Origin: Chromatiales bacterium
Lineage (GTDB): Bacteria; Pseudomonadota; Gammaproteobacteria; UBA6429; Thiohalophilaceae
Direction: 5' to 3'
DNA length: 61,381 nucleotides
Assembly: GCA_026984045.1 (NCBI GenBank)
Contig: JALSSV010000043.1
Span: forward strand, 1 to 61,381
A program made the position numbers and the translations under genes. Below are positions 52,170-59,616 of this stretch, one piece after another. The notes under the pieces were generated by a model. The model saw nothing but the letters and a program-made list of their open reading frames with translations. It searched no databases and was not told the origin of the DNA. How positions within the stretch are numbered: the stretch's first letter is position 1; the number at the start of each line of letters is the position of its first letter.

Positions 52170-53327
52170 TCAGAACAACTCCACATCACCACTGTCCATG
52201 CCTTCTTGGGCCACGGCCTTGTGGCGCGTCGTCGACCACTGTTCGCGGGCCGTCTGCAGGCGGGCGACCACGTCAGTGTCGCCAGCGGCCACATCACGCA
52301 GCAGGGAAATCATTTCCTGCACGCGTTCCAGGCTGATCTCGGCGGCCTCCAGGGACTGACGACAGATGTCCTCGAACTGCAGCCCCCGCACCGCCGTGGC
52401 CACGGCCTGCGCCTGCTCCTCGCCCAGCGCCGACACCTCGCCAATCTTGGCGGCGAAGAAGACGTTCATGTCTTCGACCGCACGGAGGGTGCGCTGGACC
52501 CGGTTGCGGGCTTCGATGGTCACCTGCAAATCCCGGGAGGCCATGGCATTGACCGTCTTGTTGACGTGGGTGATGGCGCCCTTGGCCTTGGCCACCTGTT
52601 CCTTGATTTGATCGTTGAAGGCCGTGGAGCGGGCCGAGAGGTTGCGCACCTCGTCGGCAACCACGGCGAAACCGCGGCCGGCTTCGCCCGCCCGGGCCGC
52701 TTCGATGGCGGCATTGAGGGCCAGCAGATTGGTCTGGTCGGCAATCGACTTGACATCGTCCAGCAGGTCGAAGATGCCATCCAGGTGCTCCACCATGTCG
52801 TCGATGTGATGGGCCGTCTCCACGCTCTGCTCGCTGACGCTGGTGAGGATGCTGATGAATTCCTCCATCAGGTGCGAGGTGTCCTCGGCGAACTGCCGCA
52901 CGTTGACGCCACCGTCACTGCCGCCACTGTTGTGCTCCAGGATTTCGGTGACGATCGCCTCCTGGCGCTGGGCGAAACAGGACATGTTCTCGAACTCCCT
53001 GGCCAGCCCGGTGACCGCTTCGTGCAGCAGGGCCTGCACCCGCCGGACTTCCTCGGCGGTGCTGGCGCTCTCCTCGCGCAGTTCCCCTTCGAGGGTCCGA
53101 ATCAGTTCTCCGCTGGCCGTCTCGGGCCGCGCCGGCGCAACCGTTTCGCCTCTCTCTTCGGTCACTTTCTCCGGATCCGCACCCCCCTGGCCACGTGCCC
53201 GCCAGGCCAGGAACAGCAGCAGGATCATTCCGCCTTCGACAGCCCAGCGCCAGGGCGCCGCCAGCCCGGCAACATCCACGCCCAGCAGTCCCAGTGCCGC
53301 CGTCAAGGCGATGAACAGCGGTTTCAT
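52170..53327 (-). CDS. Methyl-accepting chemotaxis-like protein without periplasmic sensor
   Basis: The 385-residue protein has two short N-terminal hydrophobic stretches ([21 protein letters not shown] and [17 protein letters not shown]), then a long helical signalling domain with the MCP tip motif [32 protein letters not shown]. There is no ligand-binding domain. Four tail residues (VELF) do not form a CheR pentapeptide. ATG at 53327 is used. It is first in the signalling operon, 82 bases after a predicted sigma-28 start. Confidence 0.88.
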   Translation of the reverse strand: MKPLFIALTAALGLLGVDVAGLAAPWRWAVEGGMILLLFLAWRARGQGGADPEKVTEERGETVAPARPETASGELIRTLEGELREESASTAEEVRRVQALLHEAVTGLAREFENMSCFAQRQEAIVTEILEHNSGGSDGGVNVRQFAEDTSHLMEEFISILTSVSEQSVETAHHIDDMVEHLDGIFDLLDDVKSIADQTNLLALNAAIEAARAGEAGRGFAVVADEVRNLSARSTAFNDQIKEQVAKAKGAITHVNKTVNAMASRDLQVTIEARNRVQRTLRAVEDMNVFFAAKIGEVSALGEEQAQAVATAVRGLQFEDICRQSLEAAEISLERVQEMISLLRDVAAGDTDVVARLQTAREQWSTTRHKAVAQEGMDSGDVELF

Positions 53328-53416
53328 GTCACAGGTGTTCCTTGTGGATTGGGAATCGCGGCCCGTACACCCGGGCGCATGCAGCTCGTCCCTGGTGCGG
53401 GGGCTTCCTGCTCCCT

Positions 53417-53443
53417 GTAACGGCCGCAACGGCCTGATCTTTA
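53417..53443 (-). promoter_or_regulatory. Sigma-28 (FliA)-like promoter of the signalling operon
   Basis: Minus strand TAAAGATC (53443-53436), 11 bases, GCCGTTAC (53424-53417), close to TAAAGTTT-N11-GCCGATAA with exact spacing. It lies in the 328-base gap 53328-53655, where nothing else recognisable is seen. Confidence 0.6.
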
Positions 53444-53655
53444 GCCATCGTGAGGAAGAAGACGCCAGCCCACAGACAGCGAGCCGGCGATGCCGGAAAG
53501 AGGAGACCTCGCCTCCCTGCGAGGATTTTGCCGGCGCACCAGGAGCGGCGCCGTCGGCTTCCCTGCCCTGACGGATCATCCGGGATCCGCCGTTGAAAAA
53601 TCGTCGAAACACACCGGCTTTCGGCCGCCTGCCAACCGGTGCGGGTTGCCGGGGG

Positions 53656-54012
53656 TCAGTGCTCGCCCTTGGTGCGCAGCAGCCCGGCCAGGCGGTTGCC
53701 CTGCTTCTGCGGGCCGCCGCGGGGAAAGATCTTGTGCAGATAGCGGCTGCTGCCGCGCTCGGGGCCCCAGACCTTCCGGAAGTGCTTGACCATCTTGCGC
53801 ACCTCGCACTGCACGCCATGCTCGGCGTAGTAATCGCGCAGAAAGCGCACCACTTCCCAGTGCTCGTCGGTCAGCTCCAGGCCTTCCGCGGCCGCCTGGG
53901 CACGCACGAAATCCTCGCTCCATTCGTCCAGATTGACGATGTAGCCTTCGCTGTCGGTGAGGATCTCCCGGTCGTTGACCAGGAGGGTCTTGGTCTGCAT
54001 GTTGGGGTACAT
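53656..54012 (-). CDS. DsrC/TusE-family protein lacking the C-terminal cysteines
   Basis: The 118-residue protein follows the DsrC fold: [39 protein letters not shown], then [22 protein letters not shown]. In DsrC the C-terminal arm carries two redox-active cysteines; TusE keeps one. Here the arm reads [23 protein letters not shown], with Asn at the first position and no Cys at the end, so no sulfur relay is possible. Such proteins have been proposed to be regulatory. ATG at 54012 follows a GAGG about 11 bases upstream. Confidence 0.85.
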   Translation of the reverse strand: MYPNMQTKTLLVNDREILTDSEGYIVNLDEWSEDFVRAQAAAEGLELTDEHWEVVRFLRDYYAEHGVQCEVRKMVKHFRKVWGPERGSSRYLHKIFPRGGPQKQGNRLAGLLRTKGEH

Positions 54013-54058
54013 CGGTTGCTTGCCTCTGTGTTCATACCTGTTAACGGAAATCTCGCAG

Positions 54059-54174
54059 GAGCGGCGCCCTCGCCGCGATAGGCCGGTAGCGGGTGGCGAG
54101 TCGCTGGTTGCTGGCAACTCCATGGCGCTTGTTCCAGCTACCCGTGACCCATCATCGCGGCGAGGGCGCCGCTC
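54059..54174. repeat. Inverted pair of REP-like repeats
   Basis: GAGCGGCGCCCTCGCCGCGAT at 54059-54079 and its perfect complement at 54154-54174 form a 21-bp inverted repeat with a loop of about 74 bases, between nasA and the DsrC-like gene. It could fold into a strong hairpin that ends or stabilises the nasA message. Confidence 0.75.
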
Positions 54175-54202
54175 CGACAGGCCATTGCAGGCGCGCGGGC
54201 CA

Positions 54203-56863
54203 TCACGTTCCCAGCACCTCCTCGATGATCGCGCGGATCTCCGGCACGCAGGAGCCACAGTTGGTGCCGGCGCGCAGCACCTCGCCCACGGCTTCGGGGG
54301 TGGTCAGATGCTGCTGGCGAATGGTGTTGACCAGCACGTTGCGGCCGACACCGAAGCAGGCGCAGACCACCGGGCCGGCATCGTGCTGGCCGGAGGCCGG
54401 CTTGCCGGTGAGAATGGCCATGCGGTCCCGCTCTGCGAGCGTCTCGTCGGCAAACAGCTTGAGCAGCCAGTCCCGCTCCGGCAGTTTCGGTTCGGGACCG
54501 ATGAAGATCACGCTCTCAAGACGCCCGTTCTCGATCCGCGCCGCCCGATAGCGGTGCTGGCCCTTGTCGTGATACTCGATCCACTCGACCTTCTCGGCCT
54601 GCTGGCAGAGCAGGCTGCGGGCGCAGCGCGCCCAGTCGTCCGGCAGCTCCTGGCCGGCCAGTTCGTAGCGCCACAGCCCCTTGCCGCGCGACAGGGCCCA
54701 GTAGCCGGTGGTGACCATGGCCAGGCGCCGGCGGCTGAGCAGGAAGCCGTACCAGGCTGCCGGCCAGCGGGCGAGGCGCACCGGCGTGTGCTTGAACTCG
54801 GGCTGGCCGGAGAGGGGATCGGTGAAGGCACCGGTCAGGGTGTCCACCGCCGCGCAGGCGGCGAACTGATCGTTCCAGTGCATGGGCACGAAGACGCTGC
54901 CGGAGCGCTGGGCCGCGTCGATCCGCGCCCGTACCACGATGCGCCCGCGCCGGCTTTCCACCTGCACCAGATCGCCCTCGGCGATCCCCTGCGCTTCGGC
55001 ATCCTCCGGATGGATCTGCGCGAACGGCTCGACGATGTGGCCCGAGAGGCGCGCCGACTTGCCGGTGCGGGTCATGGTGTGCCACTGGTCGCGGATCCGG
55101 CCGGTGTTGAGCACCAGGGGATAGTCTCCGCCGGGCGCCTCGGCGGGGGCATGGGCACCCACGGCCACGAAACGGGCGCGGCCGTCCGGGGTGTAGAAGC
55201 GGCCGTCCTCGAAGGGCCGGCGGCCGGGTGCGACGCCGGCAGGCACCGGCCACTGCACCGGCTGCAGGCGGTCGTATTCGGCATCGCTCAGATCGGCGAG
55301 GGCGCCGATGTCGAAATCGCGCGTGCCGCCGTTCTCCGCCGCCGACAGGGCCGCGTGCTCGCGGAAGATGTCGGCGGCGTTGCGCCAGGCGAAGGCCTCG
55401 CCGAAGCCCAGGCGGCGGGCGATCTGCTGGATCATCCACCAGTCGGGCCGGGCCTGCCCGGGGCTGGGCAGGAAGGCCCGCTGGCGGCTGATCCGCCGCT
55501 CCGAGTTGGTCACCGTGCCTTCCCGCTCGCCCCAGGTCTGGGCCGGGAACAGCACGTTGGCATGACGGGTGGTGTCGGTGTCGCGCACGCAGTCGGAGAC
55601 CACCACGAACTCGCATTTCTCCAGTGCCCGGCGCATGCGCCCGGCATCGGGCAGGCTCACCGCCGGATTGGTGGCCATGATCCACACCGCCCTCACCCGC
55701 CCCGCCTCGATGGCCTCGAACAGGTCAACCGCCTTGAGACCCGCCTTCTCCGCCAGCCTTGGGGCCCGCCAGAAGGCCTGGACGATGCGCCGATGCTGGG
55801 GATCGTCCAGTTCCATGTGCGCGGCGAGCTGGTTGGCCAGCCCGCCCACCTCGCGCCCGCCCATGGCGTTGGGCTGGCCGGTGAAGGAGAACGGCCCCAT
55901 GCCGGGGCGGCCGATGCGGCCGGTGAGCAGATGGCAGTTGATCAGGCTGTTGATCTTGTCGGTGCCGAAGGACCACTGGTTCATCCCCTGGGAGAAGATG
56001 CTCACCACCCGCTCGGTGCGGGCGAACAGCTTGTAGAAGGCGCGCACCTGGTCGAGGGGCAGATCGCAGGCCTGCGCCACCTGCTCGGGGGAGCCGGCCG
56101 TCTCGCGGGCCGCGGCCAGGGCCGCCTCCAGACCTTCGGTGCAGTTGTTCACGAACAGGGCGTTGCGCTCCTCCCGGGCCTCGAGGTGCAGCAGCAGGCC
56201 GTTGAACAGGAGGTGATCGGTACCGGGCCGCAGGGCCAGGTGCATGTCGGCGATGTCGCAGGTGGCGGTGGCGCGGGGATCGATCACCACCACCATCAGA
56301 TCCGGATTCTCCTTCTTCGCCCGCACGATGCGCTGGTAGAGCACCGGATGGCACCAGGCGGCATTGGAGCCGGCCAGCACGATCAGTTTGGCCCGCTCCA
56401 GATCCGTGTAGCTGCAGGGCACCGTGTCGCTGCCGAAGGCCCGCTTGTGGGCGGCCACCGCCGAAGACATGCACAGCCGCGAATTGGTATCGATGTTGGC
56501 CGATCCGAGGAAGCCCTTCATCAGCTTGTTGGCCGCGTAGTAGTCCTCGGTCAGAAGCTGGCCCGAAACATAGAAGGCGACGGCCTCGGGGCCGAGGGCG
56601 TCGAGAATCTCGCGCAGGCGGGTGGCGGTGTAATCCAGCGCGTTGTCCCAGCCGTGGGCGGTGCCCTCGATCTCGGGATACAGCAACCGCCCTTCCATGC
56701 CGATGGTGTCGGCCAGGGCCGCGCCCTTGGAACACAGCCGCCCCAGATTGGCCGGATGGGCCGGATCGCCCTTCACCGAAACGTTGCCCGCCTCGTCGAT
56801 GGACGCCAGCACCCCGCAGCCGACGCCGCAGTAGGGGCAGGTGGTCTGGACTTCGAAGGCCAT
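54203..56863 (-). CDS. nasA: Assimilatory nitrate reductase catalytic subunit with C-terminal [2Fe-2S] domain
   Basis: Cytoplasmic molybdo-bis-MGD enzyme reducing nitrate to nitrite. The 886-residue protein starts with a [4Fe-4S] site (Cys9, Cys12, Cys16, Cys44: TCPYCGVGC ... LCSKG), then the molybdopterin domains (NIDTNSRLCMSSAV, DPRATATCDIADMHLALRPGTD, GQPNAMGGREVG). A C-terminal BFD-like [2Fe-2S] domain has Cys834, Cys836, Cys869 and Cys872, typical of NasA. No Tat signal. It is downstream of a second Nas-type subunit and a membrane electron-transfer fusion. No nirB/nirD lies within the window. Confidence 0.93.
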   Translation of the reverse strand: MAFEVQTTCPYCGVGCGVLASIDEAGNVSVKGDPAHPANLGRLCSKGAALADTIGMEGRLLYPEIEGTAHGWDNALDYTATRLREILDALGPEAVAFYVSGQLLTEDYYAANKLMKGFLGSANIDTNSRLCMSSAVAAHKRAFGSDTVPCSYTDLERAKLIVLAGSNAAWCHPVLYQRIVRAKKENPDLMVVVIDPRATATCDIADMHLALRPGTDHLLFNGLLLHLEAREERNALFVNNCTEGLEAALAAARETAGSPEQVAQACDLPLDQVRAFYKLFARTERVVSIFSQGMNQWSFGTDKINSLINCHLLTGRIGRPGMGPFSFTGQPNAMGGREVGGLANQLAAHMELDDPQHRRIVQAFWRAPRLAEKAGLKAVDLFEAIEAGRVRAVWIMATNPAVSLPDAGRMRRALEKCEFVVVSDCVRDTDTTRHANVLFPAQTWGEREGTVTNSERRISRQRAFLPSPGQARPDWWMIQQIARRLGFGEAFAWRNAADIFREHAALSAAENGGTRDFDIGALADLSDAEYDRLQPVQWPVPAGVAPGRRPFEDGRFYTPDGRARFVAVGAHAPAEAPGGDYPLVLNTGRIRDQWHTMTRTGKSARLSGHIVEPFAQIHPEDAEAQGIAEGDLVQVESRRGRIVVRARIDAAQRSGSVFVPMHWNDQFAACAAVDTLTGAFTDPLSGQPEFKHTPVRLARWPAAWYGFLLSRRRLAMVTTGYWALSRGKGLWRYELAGQELPDDWARCARSLLCQQAEKVEWIEYHDKGQHRYRAARIENGRLESVIFIGPEPKLPERDWLLKLFADETLAERDRMAILTGKPASGQHDAGPVVCACFGVGRNVLVNTIRQQHLTTPEAVGEVLRAGTNCGSCVPEIRAIIEEVLGT

Positions 56864-56890
56864 TCAGCGAGATTCCTGGTACGCTGCAAA

Positions 56891-57053
56891 CAACGCAGAG
56901 GGCGCAGAGACGCAGAGAACGCAGAGTTTTATTGAGAATACGTTTTGCATTGCATTTGTCATGTTGGCAAACCAAAAGAATTTTCTTTCAACCACATCTC
57001 CCTGTGAACTCTGCGAACTCCCCGTCTCTGCGCCCTCTGCGTTTCTTCCACCA
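56891..57053. repeat. CGCAGAG-type inverted-repeat element, copy 2
   Basis: The left arm has four successive CGCAGAG-like units (AACGCAGAGGGCGCAGAGAC...); the right arm is their complement, ending CTCTGCGTTTCTTCCACC. The interior of about 80 bases is AT-rich and has no gene. It fills the gap between nasA and the small membrane protein gene. Confidence 0.75.
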
Positions 57054-57056
57054 TGC

Positions 57057-57401
57057 TCAGTTCAGCAACAGCTTCCGGTAGTCGCCCCGCTCCAGGAGGC
57101 GCCCCCGGATCCGCTGCGCGTAGTCGCGGCGCACGCCGCGCAGGTAGATGAGCAACCAGCCCAGCACGCCCGGCATGAGCGCGGCCAGATACCACCAGCG
57201 TTCGACCACCCCCGGCAGCAGCGCCAGGGCCAGCAGCACCACGTAGGCCGGCCAGATCATCACCAGCCCCCGACCCAGGTGCTTGACCACCAGCACCGCC
57301 ACCGCCAGGCGCCGCCGGCGCTTCTGCACGGGCGAATCGTACACCGCCCGAAACACCGCCCGGGCCAGGTCGTCGTCAATCTCTTCCAGTGTGCGAGGCA
57401 T
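57057..57401 (-). CDS. Small two-helix membrane protein in the Nas cluster
   Basis: Not recognised. The 114-residue protein has a charged N-terminus (EEIDDDLARAVFRAVYDSPVQKRRRR), two membrane segments (GRGLVMIWPAYVVLLALALLPG and WWYLAALMPGVLGWLLIYL), and a basic C-terminus. It sits alone between two repeat elements, on the same strand as the molybdoenzyme genes. It could be an assembly or anchoring factor. No good ribosome site precedes its ATG. Confidence 0.65.
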   Translation of the reverse strand: MPRTLEEIDDDLARAVFRAVYDSPVQKRRRRLAVAVLVVKHLGRGLVMIWPAYVVLLALALLPGVVERWWYLAALMPGVLGWLLIYLRGVRRDYAQRIRGRLLERGDYRKLLLN

Positions 57402-57420
57402 GAGGTTTCACTGCAAATGA

Positions 57421-57573
57421 CGCAGAGATCACAGAGACGCAGAGGTCGCGGAGATTGTTATTGCAGCCTGGAACCGGGTCGAAACGGCCCCGCACACTCA
57501 CACAATGCAACTTTCCTCTCAATGTCACGCTCTGCGTTCTCTGCGTCTCTGCGCCCTCTGCGTTCCTTCCACC
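57421..57573. repeat. CGCAGAG-type inverted-repeat element, copy 3
   Basis: Left arm CGCAGAGATCACAGAGACGCAG, right arm CTCTGCGTCTCTGCGCCCTC then TGCGTTCCTTCCACC. About 80 AT-richer bases lie inside. It fills the gap between the small membrane protein gene and the ferredoxin/anchor fusion. Confidence 0.75.
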
Positions 57574-57583
57574 CCGGCCCGGT

Positions 57584-59434
57584 TCAATGCGTGTCGGCCA
57601 GCACGCCGACCTGGGGCATTTCGGCCAGGCCCGATTCGCGGGCGTGTTCCTGGAAGCCCCGGTTGCGCCAGAAGAAGGCGCCGGGCATGGTGGTGGGGAT
57701 CACCAGCACGTAGAACAGGGCGCGGCCGATCACGGCGGCACCGAGCACGGCGAGCGCCGTGGCGATCCACAGGGCATAGGTGAGCGCGCCGCTGCCGCCG
57801 AACAGGGCCAGCAGCAGGGCGGCCAGGGCGCCCGTGGCCAGAAGGGCGTTGCGCAGGCGCCAGGTCTTGCCGAAGGTGGTGCGCTGCTCGTAGTGGGCGG
57901 CGGCACCCTCGCCGTCGGCGGCCTGCATGTCGCGGGCGTGGCGCCACAGGCCGAAGCCTTCCAGGATCAGGCCGGCGAAGAGCAGACTGCCGAACACGTT
58001 GAGCAGGGGCGAAAGCGGCTCGCCCGCCGCCAGCAGCACGCCGCCGAAGATCAGGATCACGAACAGGCTGCCCAGGGCGAGCATGTTGCCGTAGAAGCTG
58101 GTGAGCACCTGCCAGTGGTTCCAGAAGGGCCGCGCGGGAATGCGGTAGATCCGGTGCATGAACCAGATGGCCAGCGGCCCGGCCACCGCCGCGCCCCAGC
58201 CGGTGACGGCCAGCAGGCCGGCATGCCACCCCGCCAGCAGCCAGCCGAACAGGCCCGGGAAGGCCTCGAGCAGCGTGTAGGCGGCCAGCAGATTGAAGAA
58301 CACGGCGATCCCCGCCACCTCGCGGCTGACCGGCGAATGGCGCAGGTTGTTGAAGGCCCGGTAGAAGCGGTGCGGCCGTCCCAGGTGCATGGTCGATAGT
58401 GCCAGGGCGAAGGTCTCCAGGCCCAGCAGCACGAACAGGCTCAGGGAACGGGCCAGCGGATGGCTCTCGGCCGACAGGGCCTCGAGACCGAACAACGGAC
58501 CGAGGAACAGTGCCAGGAAGGCACCGATCACGCCCTGGGAGATCAGGGTGAAGATCACCAGGGGATCTTCCCGCGAACGCAGCTTGTGCAGGTTCCACCG
58601 GGGCTGGCGGCCCGTATCCCGCACCTTGGGCCTGTACGGCCCCTTGCCCGGCTCGTCCTGCTCGTAACGCAGGGGCATGGCGTCGGTGCGCACCATCTCC
58701 CGGGGAAGGGAGCGGATCTGCTGGAAGCGGATGTTGGGATGGGTGATGTCCGGCGTGGGGAAGCCGGGGATCCGCGTCTCGAGCTGCTCGCGGTTCTCCG
58801 GCGTGGTTTCGATGGGCCCGAAGTCCAGGGCCCCGCCCAGGCAGGCGGCCGCACAGGCCGGCTTGAGCCCGACCTCCAGGCGATCGATGCACATGTTGCA
58901 CTTGTGCACGTGACCGCGCTGCATGTCCAGTTGCGGGGCGTTGTAGGGGCAGACCCAGGTACAGTAGCCACAGCCGAAGCAGATGTCGGGATCCTGCAGC
59001 ACCGCGCCGTATTCGGCGAACTTGGTATAGGCCCGGGTGGGGCAACCCTTGAGGCACACCGGGTTGTCGCAGTGGTTGCAGGCCATGGAGATGTTGATCC
59101 GCGTGGTGTTGGGATACACGCCTCCCTCCACGTAGCCCACCGCCCGGTAGGCGAGATACGGCGGCAGATCGTTCTTCAGCGAACAGGCCGACTCGCAGGC
59201 ATGGCAGGCGATGCAGTTGTCGGCGTTGAAATAGAAGCCGTGCTGCTTGTAGCGGTTGGGATTGTCCGGCTTGCTGCGCTCGCCGTTGATCACCAGGCCA
59301 TCGGCCACCAGCGGATCCTCGGGCGAATCCACCAGATCGATGGGCTTGCCGTAACGGTTCTTCTCCGGCGGCTGCACATCGGGAAGAAAGGCGTAATCGG
59401 GTTCGTCGTCGCGTACTTTATACATTGTCGTCAC
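57584..59434 (-). CDS. Fused four-cluster ferredoxin and DmsC-type membrane anchor
   Basis: The 616-residue protein joins a DmsB-like electron-transfer subunit to a DmsC-like quinone-side anchor. Four [4Fe-4S] sites are visible: Cys74/77/80/84, Cys119/122/127/131, Cys152/155/158/162 and Cys179/182/194/198. After a linker to about residue 300, eight or nine membrane segments follow (LVIFTLISQGVIGAFLALFLG onward). B and C subunits are usually separate, so this is a fusion. It would link the upstream molybdo subunit to the quinol pool. GTG at 59434 is used; ATG at 59425 is also possible. Confidence 0.88.
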   Translation of the reverse strand: MTTMYKVRDDEPDYAFLPDVQPPEKNRYGKPIDLVDSPEDPLVADGLVINGERSKPDNPNRYKQHGFYFNADNCIACHACESACSLKNDLPPYLAYRAVGYVEGGVYPNTTRINISMACNHCDNPVCLKGCPTRAYTKFAEYGAVLQDPDICFGCGYCTWVCPYNAPQLDMQRGHVHKCNMCIDRLEVGLKPACAAACLGGALDFGPIETTPENREQLETRIPGFPTPDITHPNIRFQQIRSLPREMVRTDAMPLRYEQDEPGKGPYRPKVRDTGRQPRWNLHKLRSREDPLVIFTLISQGVIGAFLALFLGPLFGLEALSAESHPLARSLSLFVLLGLETFALALSTMHLGRPHRFYRAFNNLRHSPVSREVAGIAVFFNLLAAYTLLEAFPGLFGWLLAGWHAGLLAVTGWGAAVAGPLAIWFMHRIYRIPARPFWNHWQVLTSFYGNMLALGSLFVILIFGGVLLAAGEPLSPLLNVFGSLLFAGLILEGFGLWRHARDMQAADGEGAAAHYEQRTTFGKTWRLRNALLATGALAALLLALFGGSGALTYALWIATALAVLGAAVIGRALFYVLVIPTTMPGAFFWRNRGFQEHARESGLAEMPQVGVLADTH

Positions 59435-59453
59435 TGTTCGGGTTCACTGTAAA

Positions 59454-59613
59454 CAACGCAGAGATCGCAGAGACGCAGAGGTCGCGGAGAAATGCCGGCA
59501 TGGTCAAACGACTCATCATCTTCCGTGTGTACGCATTCACTCACAATCCGACAGAAAATCTCTGCGTTCTCTGCGTTCTCTGCGTCTCTGCGCCCTCTGC
59601 GTTCCTTCCACCG
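59454..59613. repeat. CGCAGAG-type inverted-repeat element, copy 4
   Basis: Left arm AACGCAGAGATCGCAGAGAC; right arm has five complementary units ending CCCTCTGCGTTCCTTCCACC. It fills the gap between the fusion gene and the last molybdo subunit. With copies 2 and 3, each gap between the last four genes is occupied. Confidence 0.75.
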
Positions 59614-59616
59614 AGT

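Noticed and set aside
53957-56935. A 992-residue plus-strand open frame opposite nasA
   Set aside because: Antisense shadow of a clear NasA with all cysteine ligands in frame; no credible start or domain.
56891-59613. CGCAGAG repeats considered as a CRISPR or iteron origin
   Set aside because: Units are short, in complementary arms and split among three gaps, with no spacers and no replication gene; an inverted-repeat element fits better.
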